Shown: piece by piece, positions 8,767 through 16,859 of the stretch | Position numbering within the stretch: the first letter of the stretch is position 1 | Layout of the letters: each line of letters starts with the position of its first letter | From: an uncultured Bacteroidales bacterium | Lineage (GTDB): Bacteria > Bacteroidota > Bacteroidia > Bacteroidales > Muribaculaceae | Length of the DNA: 64,000 bases | Reading direction: 5' to 3' | Assembly: GCA_902793405.1 (NCBI GenBank) | Contig: CADBDH010000004.1 | Span: forward strand, 55,157 to 119,156 | Made by a program: the position numbers and the translations under genes | Notes under the pieces: generated by a model | Told to the model about the DNA's origin: nothing | Databases searched by the model: none | The model's input: only the letters and a program-made list of their open reading frames with translations

Positions 8767-8833
8767 GTATGTCATTCAGTTCTCGTTTCTCTAGTCTTGA
8801 TATCCTTTTCTTGGAACAGTACTTTAAAATATG

Positions 8834-8841
8834 CAAATTTA
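8834..8841 (-). promoter_or_regulatory. Bacteroidetes -7 box for the tubulin/actin-like operon
   Basis: TAAATTTG on the minus strand fits TAnnTTTG and lies about 60-70 nt upstream of the first start codon of the operon. No convincing -33 TTG is at the usual spacing, so the call is tentative. Confidence 0.5.
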
Positions 8842-8890
8842 GTGCCGTTTCACTTATTCTCTATGAATTTGCGTGTTAAAAATTGTTGTG

Positions 8891-10015
8891 TCATCGGTTG
8901 CGCAACATGTCCAGCACTTGCTCAACAGGCAGGGCGTCAACGTGATAGCCGTTGCGGCCTGTCATCGGCTCGGCCATGAACAGGGAGTTCCACAAGGCCT
9001 CGGCAGTGGCCTCGATGGTAGCGGCAAAGATGGGTGACATCTCGCTGTTGGCCAGCAAGGTAGTGGTGACCGTTTTGGCGCGGCTGTCAATCAGGTTGCC
9101 GGGTGCGACCGACAGTGCGATGACATAATCGCCGCTGCCGTTCGAGGCGATGCCGCCGGTCTTGGCCATACCCATCATGGCGCGCTTGGCCACGCGTTCC
9201 AGGTTGCGCGAGTCCAGCGGGGCGTCGGTGATGACGACCATCATGCAGGAGCCGTCGGTGTTCTCGCTTTTCTTGACGTGGTTGATGAAGTCATGCTTGT
9301 GGAGCCGTTGCCCCACCTGCACGCCGTCGATCTCGAGGATGCCGCCGTAGTTGGTCTGCACCAGCACGCCCACGGTGTAACCGCCCAGCGACTCGGGCAG
9401 CACGCGCGATGCGGTGCCGATACCGCCCTTGAAGCCAAAGCAGATGGTGCCCGTTCCGGCACCCACATTGCCCTGCTCCACAGGGCCGCTGTGGGCCTTG
9501 TTGATGGCTTCGATGACCATTTGCGGCGTGACGTGCATGCCGCCGATGTCGTTCAGCCGCCCGTCGTTGGTCTCACCCACGACCGCGTTGACCGAGCGCA
9601 CGTCCTCGTTGCCGGGCTGCATGAGGGTGTAGCGGATGACTCCCTCGATGCCTGCAGCCACACTCAGCGTGTTGGTCAGGATAATCGGCGTCTCGATGTT
9701 GCCCAGTTCGCGCACCTGTGTCACACCGGCCAACTTGCCGAAACCGTTGCCCACGTAGATGGCCGCGGGCACCTTTTGGGCGAAGATGTTGCCCTGATGC
9801 GGCACGATGGCCGTCACGCCCGTGCGCACGCTGTCGCCCTCGACGAGCGTCACATGTCCCACCGTCACGCCAGGCACGTCGGTAATCGCGTTGTAAGTCC
9901 CGGTGTTAAAAATCCCCGTCGGGAATCCCCATTCCCGCAACGTCTTGTGCGTCTGCGCCGCGAGCGACACCGCTCCCAGCACTGTTAACACTGCTATTAA
10001 TACATATCGTTTCAT
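8891..10015 (-). CDS. P1-family (MEROPS S58, DmpA-type) aminopeptidase, secreted
   Basis: The family members are N-terminal-nucleophile hydrolases that self-cleave at a Gly-Ser bond. From the upstream in-frame ATG at 10025-10027, conserved segments are ITDVPGVTVGH (near 50), GVLVQTNYG (220-228), DGS followed by VVITDAPL (258-271; Ser260 is the likely nucleophile and the cleavage site lies before it), and NGSGDYVIALS (296-306). I choose the ATG at 10013-10015 (MKRYVLIAV), which starts directly with a signal peptide ending near Ala-Gln. The length, 374 aa, is normal for the family. It is a monocistronic unit behind its own promoter at 10039-10071. The substrate cannot be told from sequence; D-amino-acid or beta-peptides are known for relatives. 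Confidence 0.9.
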   Translation of the reverse strand: MKRYVLIAVLTVLGAVSLAAQTHKTLREWGFPTGIFNTGTYNAITDVPGVTVGHVTLVEGDSVRTGVTAIVPHQGNIFAQKVPAAIYVGNGFGKLAGVTQVRELGNIETPIILTNTLSVAAGIEGVIRYTLMQPGNEDVRSVNAVVGETNDGRLNDIGGMHVTPQMVIEAINKAHSGPVEQGNVGAGTGTICFGFKGGIGTASRVLPESLGGYTVGVLVQTNYGGILEIDGVQVGQRLHKHDFINHVKKSENTDGSCMMVVITDAPLDSRNLERVAKRAMMGMAKTGGIASNGSGDYVIALSVAPGNLIDSRAKTVTTTLLANSEMSPIFAATIEATAEALWNSLFMAEPMTGRNGYHVDALPVEQVLDMLRNR

Positions 10016-10038
10016 CTCTCTTGTCATTTATTGCCTGA

Positions 10039-10071
10039 CAAAGGTATAACAAACGCTCCACATGACCCAAA
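10039..10071 (-). promoter_or_regulatory. Promoter of the P1-family peptidase
   Basis: On the minus strand TTTG (10068-10071), 21 nt, then TACCTTTG (10039-10046). This is full Bacteroidetes housekeeping architecture, with a leader of about 20 nt. Confidence 0.75.
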
Positions 10072-10133
10072 TATCCGCCATTTTTGCCCAAACCGGCCAG
10101 ACATTCCTGGCCCGAAACACCAATGCAAAGCGA

Positions 10134-10166
10134 AAGGTACTGGCCCCCCAATCGGCTCCAGTACCT
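10134..10166 (-). terminator. Hairpin after the T9SS cargo gene
   Basis: Perfect 10-bp arms (10134-10143 and 10157-10166, AAGGTACTGG-type) lie 28 bp past the stop of the minus-strand gene ending at 10194. The following T content is weak. Confidence 0.5.
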
Positions 10167-10193
10167 TCCCTGTTAAGTTGTTAGTGCGTCGGC

Positions 10194-11174
10194 TTACTTC
10201 ATAAACTTCTGAGCGCTATGGCCATTCACCACAACATAGACGCCCTTGCTCAGGCTGCCCGTGGGAATTACGGCCTCACCGTTGGCATCGGCACGTGCAC
10301 TGGCCACCATGCGGCCATTCATGTCATATACCCTCACCTCGCTGCCGGCCTTGTTGCCCGTGGCGGTAACAGCATCGGCCCCGATGGTGATTTGTGCCTT
10401 GCCGCCAGCCAGCTCGTTGACGCCCGTCGACGTGCCCGGAGTCTTGAACTCAACGCCTGTAAGGGGTCCCCACTCGTCGTTGGCATTCTTGGCGATAGAG
10501 AAGGCAATGTACCATGTGTCGGGTTGAGCGGTCCATTGGGCCTCATCGATGCCGTACTGGTCCCAATAGGGATCCCAAGGATTGTCCTGTTTCAGGTAGT
10601 TGATGAGGTTCTCCTCGCCCCATTCCTCGCTCTCGTAGGCTTGCAGCTCAATGATGATGTCGCGGTGCAGGCTCACATTCTCGTTGGGGATATAGGTCAC
10701 CCACTGGTAGTAGCCATTCTCCTCGTCACCGCCAAACTCGCCAATCTCGATGGTCATCTCGGCCACACCTTCGCCACCCATCTTCAGGGTCGTAACGGGG
10801 ATGATGATCATGTCGGCATCAACATTGTTGACGTCCCAGCACTGGACATAAATCTCGTAATCGGTTCCGGGGCTCTGACTGGTCCAGGTGTACTGATAGG
10901 TTTCGGTCTTGGTAATTCCCCAAGCCTTGATCATGTCGCCCATCGTCTGGAAGCCCATCCACGGGCCAAACATGGCAAACTGCTGCTCGGCCGTCCCGGC
11001 CTCGAACAGGCAGATGGCATAACCGGCCGCATCGGCATTCGGCGTGAAAGTGATGGTGATGAAATCGGTGCCGACCTCATCCACAGTGTAGTCCACCGAG
11101 GGACTGCCCACCAACTGGGCGCTCATGCACAGGCCCGTCACCAGAGCCAGGCTCATCAATAGTAATCTTTTCAT
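10194..11174 (-). CDS. Secreted protein with fibronectin-like domains and T9SS C-terminal sorting domain
   Basis: The 326-aa protein has a signal peptide ending at about residue 19. One or two beta-sandwich (Fn3-like) domains follow; the first contains ITITFTPNADAAGYAI, the pattern of an Fn3 strand pair. The last 70 residues form a standard type-A T9SS sorting domain: VRVYDMNGRMV, then GVYVVV, then a basic end (QKFMK). It would cross the outer membrane by T9SS and be anchored or released at the surface. No catalytic motif is seen. It is a single-gene unit with a promoter at 11276-11306 and a 3' hairpin. The ligand or role is unknown. Confidence 0.75.
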   Translation of the reverse strand: MKRLLLMSLALVTGLCMSAQLVGSPSVDYTVDEVGTDFITITFTPNADAAGYAICLFEAGTAEQQFAMFGPWMGFQTMGDMIKAWGITKTETYQYTWTSQSPGTDYEIYVQCWDVNNVDADMIIIPVTTLKMGGEGVAEMTIEIGEFGGDEENGYYQWVTYIPNENVSLHRDIIIELQAYESEEWGEENLINYLKQDNPWDPYWDQYGIDEAQWTAQPDTWYIAFSIAKNANDEWGPLTGVEFKTPGTSTGVNELAGGKAQITIGADAVTATGNKAGSEVRVYDMNGRMVASARADANGEAVIPTGSLSKGVYVVVNGHSAQKFMK

Positions 11175-11275
11175 AATAATTGTGGTTAAGTTTTAGAGTA
11201 GGACCAAATTAACTTCTGCGTCCAGTGGAACGGCCCTATTTCCCACACGAACACCATGAAAACATCTTCGCGTCG

Positions 11276-11306
11276 CAAATATACATAAAAAATTGAAATT
11301 TACCAA
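11276..11306 (-). promoter_or_regulatory. Promoter of the T9SS cargo gene
   Basis: Minus strand: TTG (11304-11306), 20 nt, then TATATTTG (11276-11283). The leader is about 95 nt. Confidence 0.65.
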
Positions 11307-11381
11307 TAATTACTTGAAAACCATCAAAAACTACCGAAAACAGTAAGTCCGAAAAATCCCATGCCCACCCCCAACAGACAC

Positions 11382-11415
11382 AAAAAAGAGGGTGTGCCAA
11401 TTCCGGCACACCCTC
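11382..11415 (-). terminator. Intrinsic terminator of the small lipoprotein gene
   Basis: Perfect 11-bp stem (11388-11398 with 11405-11415) followed on the minus strand by six T residues. It lies 36 bp past the stop at 11451. Confidence 0.85.
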
Positions 11416-11450
11416 TTCCCTCCTAAGTATTGTATCGTCAATACTGCCGT

Positions 11451-11984
11451 TTAGAAGGCGATGTTATGAGTAGTGTTGGTGACACCGTCAGCATCGATGG
11501 TGAAGCCGTGCATTTCTTGACCACTGCGCCTTGACAGCAGTTCAGCAAGCTTGTCTTTGTTCACGCCTTGGCCTTGAATGAAGGTGTTGCCATCGGTTCC
11601 GTAAGGAGTCCTGCCGGTAACGGCGATTTTGTGGTCGTAGGTAGAGATGACGTCATATTTGTCCTTCGTCAGCTGGATTCCGTCTTTCAGCTTAAATTCG
11701 CACTTTGCACCGACAACTGCGGGGAACTTGGTGACAGTCACCTTCTTGTTGAAAGTGGTGGACTTGGCGGCTTCGCGAACGGTTTTGCCATCGCCATCCT
11801 TGTAGACCATGGTAATGTCGCAGACGTCAACCATGTCCTGGGTAAAATGAGCGGTGAATTCATAGACTGCCGTTTTGGACGAGGGAGTGGGATCGGGTTC
11901 GTCTTTCTTGTCGTCACTGCCACAGCTTGTCAGGGTGAGGGTGGCCATCAGGACCATCACACTCATGTAAAAAAACTTCTTCAT
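11451..11984 (-). CDS. Small lipoprotein of unknown function
   Basis: The 177-aa protein has a lipoprotein signal (LTSC followed by the GSDDKKDEPDPTPSS linker typical of surface-exported Bacteroidetes lipoproteins, with acidic residues right after the Cys). One beta-rich domain of about 140 aa follows. It contains alternating strands (AVYEFTAHFTQ, KKVTVTKFPAVVGAKCEFKL) and looks Ig-like. No family is recognised. It is followed by a strong terminator. The upstream gene at 12163-12933 lies 178 bp away on the same strand, so co-transcription is possible but not shown. Confidence 0.7.
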   Translation of the reverse strand: MKKFFYMSVMVLMATLTLTSCGSDDKKDEPDPTPSSKTAVYEFTAHFTQDMVDVCDITMVYKDGDGKTVREAAKSTTFNKKVTVTKFPAVVGAKCEFKLKDGIQLTKDKYDVISTYDHKIAVTGRTPYGTDGNTFIQGQGVNKDKLAELLSRRSGQEMHGFTIDADGVTNTTHNIAF

Positions 11985-12162
11985 GATTTTTTGATTTTGA
12001 TTTAGTGTTTAATAATTTGATTAATAATATGATTAATAAAAACTGAATTGTCAATTAAGTGGTTTGTCGTTTAGCGTTCTTCTTGCCGTCGTCGATATTG
12101 ATGCCGCTATAGGGGGCACAATCATGAGTCGGGCTATCACGCTTGACGTTATCGGGACTGAT

Positions 12163-12933
12163 TTACTTGCAAGGGATTTTCTTGAAATGCCAGTATTTGC
12201 TCTCCTTGAGTTCAAACTCTGTCTCTTCAGGCGACAGGGGCGGGAAGATGAGAGCAAAACGCAGTTTCTGGTAAGGCTGTTCTATCCTGGTTTTAGCGGG
12301 TTTGACGGTGACGTTTTGTGTCTGCACGATTCCCAGCTTGCCACTCTTTTTGCCCTTGATGTAGGCATCGGGGTTAAGCATGAGAAAAGAATTCATATCC
12401 GCGCTCTCGCACTCCATCTCGATGCGTGTTTCGGTGTCGGAGCAGCACACGCGCAAGATCTGAACGCGTATAGCATCCTTGCCAGCCTTGCAGATCGGGT
12501 TCTCTCTCATGAAGCGGTAGCCCGAGTAGTCAGCCAGTGTCACTTTGTCGTTGTTGAGGATACTGGGACCGTCTTCGGTGCGACCGGCAGGAACATACAG
12601 GCTGGTGATTTTGCGCGTAAGGGTGCGCTGGTCACTGTATTCATATTTCCAGTTCAATGTAGCAGCTTCCTCATACTTGGCAAGGGCTTCGGCATATTTT
12701 CCGTCTTCCTCCAACTCGCGTGCCTCGGCCATAGCGTCGTTGAAGGCGGACTGGAACTGGGCCTTTTCGCGAGAAAAGAGTTCGGCCTTCTGCTTGCGCT
12801 CCTCAGACTGCAGCACCGAGCTAAGGCCGCTCAGCACACCATGAGTGATGCGCTCGGCCTCGGTGAACTGTGCCTGGACAGGCATAATGGCGGCAAGTGC
12901 CATCACTATTGCAATCAATAATCTGGTTCTCAT
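12163..12933 (-). CDS. Secreted protein with helical (TPR-like) N-terminal region
   Basis: The 256-aa protein has a signal peptide ending in VQAQ (about residue 22). A Glu/Lys/Ala-rich helical region (25-95) includes EEDGKYAEALAKYEEAATLN, which reads like one tetratricopeptide repeat. A C-terminal beta-rich region of about 150 aa contains two Cys (VCC) and the segment KSGKLGIVQTQNVTV. It is periplasmic or outer-membrane associated. The AraC-type regulator gene lies upstream on the same strand. I do not recognise the family. Confidence 0.7.
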   Translation of the reverse strand: MRTRLLIAIVMALAAIMPVQAQFTEAERITHGVLSGLSSVLQSEERKQKAELFSREKAQFQSAFNDAMAEARELEEDGKYAEALAKYEEAATLNWKYEYSDQRTLTRKITSLYVPAGRTEDGPSILNNDKVTLADYSGYRFMRENPICKAGKDAIRVQILRVCCSDTETRIEMECESADMNSFLMLNPDAYIKGKKSGKLGIVQTQNVTVKPAKTRIEQPYQKLRFALIFPPLSPEETEFELKESKYWHFKKIPCK

Positions 12934-13047
12934 TGTTTTGTCAATTGGTTTTAATATGTTTTTACTTTATTTATTTTCTTACTTTATTTATTTTCTTACT
13001 TGAATGGACTTATCTTCTCGGCCGATGGCAACATCTGTGACCTCAGG

Positions 13048-13728
13048 TCAGCCCATCAGGCGTTTTTTCTCGCGGTACTGCTTCGGCGACATGCCGAAAC
13101 GGTTTCGGAATATGGTGCGGAAGGTGGTCGTGCCGCCGAAGCCCGCCTCGTGGGCCACAGCGTCGACAGTCCAGTTGGGCTGCTCCACCAGCAGGCGGCA
13201 ACCATCCAGCAGACGCTTGGTGGTCAAGTACTCGGCCAGCGTGTTGTCATCTTGGCGGGTTTTAATGGCCTGGGTGACACGTCGCTGCGTCAACCCGAGC
13301 GTCTGGGCTATCTCTTTGAGCGTCGCATTAGGGTTCCGGTGCAGCCCCAAGCTGTCCATCTGCCCGTCAATCCAGCTCATGAGCTGCTCGTCGGTCATGT
13401 CGGCAACATGGGTCACATCATTGATTTCCTGCTGTAACAACGTGTCCGCACTGTCGGCCTGATTGGCTTGACGCATCATGTCATTGATCTTGTCCTGGGC
13501 TTTCTTGAGCTCCTCCTCGGCTTTGTGCAGTTCATGTTCGGTCTGATAGAATGCTTCTTTGGTCGAGGCCTGTTGCTCATCTCTCTTGCGCACCTCACTC
13601 AGCAGATTGGTATTGTGCTTCATCAGCTTCTGGACCACATTAAATGATAGCACCAGCGCGAAGATGACCGCAACAAACGTAGCTGCCAGGGCAACGATGA
13701 TGAGTTTCAGGATAAGAGCATCTTGCAT
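13048..13728 (-). CDS. Membrane-tethered AraC-type transcription regulator
   Basis: From the ATG at 13726-13728 (MQDALILK) the protein is 226 aa. It has one TM helix (about residues 5-30), then a long coiled coil rich in Glu/Lys/Gln (35-95), then an AraC/XylS helix-turn-helix pair at the C-terminus. The second HTH reads AVAHEAGFGGTTTFRTIFR followed by FGMSPKQYREKK, the classic AraC end. The first HTH contains TLKEIAQTLGLTQRRV. The -7 box at 13759-13766 lies upstream of this ATG, which supports this start over a TTG at 13761. No ligand-binding domain is present, so sensing would have to pass through the membrane helix or coiled coil. It is divergent from the 6-TM gene at 13955. Confidence 0.85.
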   Translation of the reverse strand: MQDALILKLIIVALAATFVAVIFALVLSFNVVQKLMKHNTNLLSEVRKRDEQQASTKEAFYQTEHELHKAEEELKKAQDKINDMMRQANQADSADTLLQQEINDVTHVADMTDEQLMSWIDGQMDSLGLHRNPNATLKEIAQTLGLTQRRVTQAIKTRQDDNTLAEYLTTKRLLDGCRLLVEQPNWTVDAVAHEAGFGGTTTFRTIFRNRFGMSPKQYREKKRLMG

Positions 13729-13758
13729 ATTAATCAACCGTATTTCGTGATTCGACCA

Positions 13759-13766
13759 CAAAATTA
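13759..13766 (-). promoter_or_regulatory. -7 box of the AraC-type gene
   Basis: TAATTTTG on the minus strand fits TAnnTTTG. It predicts a start point near 13752 and a leader of about 24 nt to the ATG at 13728. CAAA at 13791-13794 is a -33 candidate at a slightly long spacing of 24 nt. Confidence 0.55.
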
Positions 13767-13893
13767 CTATTATTTTGGACAGGACTCCAGCAAAAGGATA
13801 AAAACCTTAATTCTGCACCAACCAAATCGCCAACAAAACGCCCAAATCGCCCATTTTGTGTCAAAAACGGCTTTTCGGTTCATCCATTTAGCC

Positions 13894-13922
13894 TTGTTTT
13901 AGAAAGAGAATGATTATCTTTG
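13894..13922 (+). promoter_or_regulatory. Promoter of the 6-TM gene
   Basis: TTG (13894-13896), 18 nt, TATCTTTG (13915-13922). It lies inside the upstream extension of the reading frame, so translation must start downstream, at 13955. Confidence 0.75.
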
Positions 13923-13954
13923 TAACTTTCAAAAAGAACATTGACAATTCCCAA

Positions 13955-14539
13955 ATGAGCCAAACTAAAAACGACAATCTGGATTATACCCAATCCGCTC
14001 TCCGTAACATTAGCCATCTGGACTCCGGCTTGCCCAAATGGGTCATTACAGCAGCCTTCGTCATCATGGTGGTGGCTGCAGTATGCACCGTCACCCAGAT
14101 TGACCACTGGATGAAAGAGCACGCCTCACTAGGCATTGCGCTCATCAACACGGTGGGTATGGTGGCCATGTATTACGCCGCGATGCGTGGCATGAAACGC
14201 CTGTATCACCCGCTCACGGCATTGTGGATCATTGTCCTGGTGCTCAACATCGTCAGTTTTGTCTCCATCCTCTTTGAGGCTGCCTTGCCCGAGGTCAGTT
14301 TTATCATAGCCTGTGCCCTGCCATTGGCCTACCTGCCGCTGGGGGCACTGATTATTATCTGGTACCGCGGGCGTTTGCAGCAAGTAGGCATCTGGATGAT
14401 AGTACGCATCCTCGTCGTCTTCCTCCTTCCCATAGCATGGTATTTGCTGGGAATCGGCCTTGACGACCTGTTCATGGATGCTATCATTGTCATCATCGAA
14501 CTCATCTACGCATGGCAATTCTACCGTCTCCTCCGTTAA
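13955..14539 (+). CDS. Six-TM integral membrane protein of unknown function
   Basis: The ATG at 13955 (MSQTKNDN) is chosen because the promoter box ends at 13922; a start at 13910 would precede transcription. The 194-aa protein has a polar N-terminal 30 residues and about six TM helices (first WVITAAFVIMVVAAVCTV, last IIVIIELIYAWQFY). No transporter signature or catalytic residues are evident. It is transcribed divergently from the membrane-tethered AraC regulator 227 bp away, which suggests but does not prove a regulator-target pair. A hairpin terminator follows at 14632. Confidence 0.7.
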   Translation: MSQTKNDNLDYTQSALRNISHLDSGLPKWVITAAFVIMVVAAVCTVTQIDHWMKEHASLGIALINTVGMVAMYYAAMRGMKRLYHPLTALWIIVLVLNIVSFVSILFEAALPEVSFIIACALPLAYLPLGALIIIWYRGRLQQVGIWMIVRILVVFLLPIAWYLLGIGLDDLFMDAIIVIIELIYAWQFYRLLR

Positions 14540-14631
14540 TCGGCTTTTGTCTTGCAGCGTGAAACACACATCGAATTAATGTTTTTTGATAAATAAGCCA
14601 GGTCCATTTTTCATATCAGGACCTAACAACG

Positions 14632-14664
14632 AAAACCCGCTGCATCCCAGCGGGTTTTCATTTC
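14632..14664 (+). terminator. Intrinsic terminator at the island's left edge
   Basis: AAAACCCGCT ... AGCGGGTTTT stem with a 7-nt loop, followed by CATTT. It resembles the hairpins at 17026 and 21084, and it would end transcription of the 6-TM gene. Confidence 0.7.
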
Positions 14665-15146
14665 CCTAGGCACCCAATATAACCAAGGCTCACACCTACC
14701 CAAACCCCTAAAATCCCGCCCGGCGCCTGATAGACAGCCTTTTCCAGCAAGCCGATGAGACGTTTAAGGGCGCGGAAAGGCGTTGAACGGCGCAAAAAGG
14801 GGGAGCGCACGCCCCACAAAACATTTTATTTCCAAAGTTAACAGGGTCGTCTCTTTTTCCCCTTCACCCCCCTATCCTAGTAAAGCCATGGTACAGTCTA
14901 TCCACATCAGAATCCTGAGAAAGATGCTCCTGACGGGCGATCACGTGAACATTAAGCTACGGACGAAATCAAGGGAATTCCAGTGCTGGCGCATCTACGT
15001 TCACCTTCAATACAACTTCTATCAAGGTTCCAGCAGTTCAAGTTGTTGAACAGCGGCCAGATCTGGCAGGCTAGAATTTGTCGCAGTTTCAGCAATATGA
15101 TTTTGAAGTATTCTTGTAGCAGCCAAACATATTCCCCAAAAAACTG
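14665..15146. other. Intergenic repeat-bearing region, no convincing gene
   Basis: No supported gene lies here. The region holds a tRNA-Leu-like 11-mer GCGCCTGATAG (14723-14733), followed by GACAGCCTTTT as in the next module. The island repeat core is at 14776-14817, with about 350 nt of A+T-rich sequence before the promoter box at 15147. Two short open frames (14783-15049 and 14983-15213) run through the repeat; they lack promoters in frame and protein-like composition. Confidence 0.5.
14776..14817 (+). repeat. Island module repeat, copy 1
   Basis: The core AAAGGCGTTGAACGGCGCAA, then AAAGGGGGAGCGCACGCCCC, is shared with 17171-17213 and 18865-18906. The G-run and C-run can pair as an imperfect palindrome. 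Confidence 0.8.
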
Positions 15147-15154
15147 TATCTTTG
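15147..15154 (+). promoter_or_regulatory. -7 box of the 182-aa island gene
   Basis: TATCTTTG, 25 nt upstream of the ATG at 15180. No good -33 element is seen at 19-21 nt. Confidence 0.55.
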
Positions 15155-15179
15155 CGGTTAATTATATCATTGTAATCCT

Positions 15180-15728
15180 ATGCTCAGGTCTCTCATACTG
15201 CTGCTTTCTATAATTGTGCTTTGGATATTTTATCTCCAAATTCAGAAGCTATTTTATAGGCATAAACTATCAAGTTATATTGATTATTGCAGGTTATATG
15301 GATACTCTCAAGCTGAGTTCTACACAAATAAATCAAAAGGATTCATATATCGAAAACGGATTTCCGTTTCTGAAATAGAGAATCAATTGAAAATATTTGG
15401 TCATGAAAATTGTATTATTCCATCTGATACCATTATTTATGAGAATATCGCAATGATTATTTTTCCATATTGGGAAGAGCTATATGACTTTATTGTTAAA
15501 CGCCATGGAGGAAGACGATTTATCCTATTCTATAGTATTGAGGAAAAGAAAGATAAAGAACACTTACAGCGTCCATATAGTCATTATCTAAATGATGAGT
15601 GTGGAGAATTCTTTGATGAGGACATTATCATTGATGGGGATTTGTTAGATGGCTCAATTGGATATCAGAGGTATTCTGCGCTTGAAGACTTTGTCAATGA
15701 TGAGTTGAAGTATTGGCTCAAACACTAA
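15180..15728 (+). CDS. Orphan island protein with one N-terminal TM helix
   Basis: The 182-aa protein has an N-terminal hydrophobic helix (about 3-23, LILLLSIIVLWIFYLQI). A soluble, Tyr/Ile-rich domain follows, with acidic C-terminal clusters (ECGEFFDEDIIIDGD). It is probably anchored in the inner membrane with a cytoplasmic domain. Codon use is strongly A+T-rich compared with flanking housekeeping genes, as in all the island genes. No known domain is recognised. It is the first gene of module A of the island and has its own promoter box. Confidence 0.65.
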   Translation: MLRSLILLLSIIVLWIFYLQIQKLFYRHKLSSYIDYCRLYGYSQAEFYTNKSKGFIYRKRISVSEIENQLKIFGHENCIIPSDTIIYENIAMIIFPYWEELYDFIVKRHGGRRFILFYSIEEKKDKEHLQRPYSHYLNDECGEFFDEDIIIDGDLLDGSIGYQRYSALEDFVNDELKYWLKH

Positions 15729-15904
15729 TAATTAACATAGACAATTCTTTGTCTATTAGACAACAGAATAGACTCCAGTATTTTCTAAACCTACAGTCGC
15801 TCCTGCTACTGCATTTCCGCAACTCAAACACCTACAAACTCTTCGAGCCATCGTGTTCGAGAACAAAAGAGAGCAATTGACTACTGGTTCTGAAAGTTTT
15901 GATG

Positions 15905-15912
15905 TATCTTTG
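15905..15912 (+). promoter_or_regulatory. -7 box almost abutting a start codon
   Basis: TATCTTTG ends 4 nt before the ATG at 15917. A normal Bacteroidetes start point would fall at or inside the ATG, implying a leaderless or near-leaderless mRNA. Confidence 0.5.
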
Positions 15913-15916
15913 CGAC

Positions 15917-16798
15917 ATGAACGATAAAGAAAAAGATATTGAAAAACAAATAGAAGATCTTCATAGGATTGCAGTCGAACATGGCTTTAAAAATTACTAT
16001 GAGTATGAGGTTGCATGTCATAAAGAGGAAGAGCGAAAAAACGTTGCGTTATTAGACAACTATCATAAACTATTGAGAGAAGACAGCCAGTTGCATAGAA
16101 CTGCTAAAATCTTATGTAAGATTGGACATAGGTATAAGGATATTATTGAAGAAAAATCCTATAACTCAATTTTGTCTATTTTAGATAAGGTTAGTTTACC
16201 TGAAGGGGTTTCACTAGGAGTTAGAGATGGTGATATGAGAAAAAACGCAAATCATATCCCATCTATCGTGAATGATATGCATGTTTCTTTATACCAATCT
16301 TGGGAGGATACCTGTAAATTATTTTTATCACTTCCAGATGGTCGTGTCGAAGATAACATTTTCTCGAAATTAATAGTTGAAAACTCTTTAGTTGGGGCAT
16401 GGCAGGCTTTGTTGTTGAGACATACGCATTATCTTGTGCCCAGGTTCTCTTCAGGCTTTGAATATGGCTCATTTGTACTCAATATAAATGATGCTATTTC
16501 ACTAAAAGAAGAATATCCGCAGTTATATGATCAACCTTTAAAACGCAACAATTCTTCATTCATGAAAAGTCTTCGTTATTTAAAAGAACGTTATTTTAAT
16601 AGGGCTAAGTTGCCAGATTGTTCAATAAAGGCAGTATCAAATAAAGATCATAATTTTATATCATTCTGCCTTTTCCTATCAGAATATGGATTGAGCCGAA
16701 GAACTTATGACATTATAATACAGGATTCAAAGGTTCAAAGTTTATCTTTAATTAAAGAAGAATTAATCCAAAGTCATAGTACAGTACTACAGTTCTAA
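15917..16798 (+). CDS. Orphan soluble island protein
   Basis: The frame is open from a TTG at 15899, but the promoter box overlaps that extension, so I place the start at ATG 15917 (MNDKEKDIEKQ). The 293-aa protein has a charged helical N-terminus (1-60), a central mixed region, and a helical C-terminus with the segment FCLFLSEYGLSRRTYDIII. No signal peptide, TM helix or catalytic signature is evident. It is A+T-rich and typical of accessory genes. It is followed by a strong hairpin at 16814. Function unknown; a defence or phage-related role is possible only by location. Confidence 0.65.
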   Translation: MNDKEKDIEKQIEDLHRIAVEHGFKNYYEYEVACHKEEERKNVALLDNYHKLLREDSQLHRTAKILCKIGHRYKDIIEEKSYNSILSILDKVSLPEGVSLGVRDGDMRKNANHIPSIVNDMHVSLYQSWEDTCKLFLSLPDGRVEDNIFSKLIVENSLVGAWQALLLRHTHYLVPRFSSGFEYGSFVLNINDAISLKEEYPQLYDQPLKRNNSSFMKSLRYLKERYFNRAKLPDCSIKAVSNKDHNFISFCLFLSEYGLSRRTYDIIIQDSKVQSLSLIKEELIQSHSTVLQF

Positions 16799-16813
16799 GC
16801 TTGTCTTATACGT

Positions 16814-16858
16814 ATAAAGGCGGTTACCGTACCTTCGCAGTACGATAACCGCTTTTAT
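16814..16858 (+). terminator. Terminator-like hairpin after the 293-aa island gene
   Basis: 19-nt arms (16814-16832 and 16840-16858) pair at 17 of 19 positions around a 7-nt loop and end in CTTTTAT. It can act in either direction. Confidence 0.75.
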
Positions 16859-16859
16859 A

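Noticed and set aside
75-8775. Naming the 1148-aa protein as SrfB and the operon as a known virulence locus
   Set aside because: Only the ASKHA motifs are clear; the N-terminal half cannot be matched by eye, and no SrfA/SrfC-like partner is recognised.
14783-15049. 88-codon frame in the island
   Set aside because: It starts within the module repeat and lacks a promoter or protein-like composition; the real gene begins at 15180.
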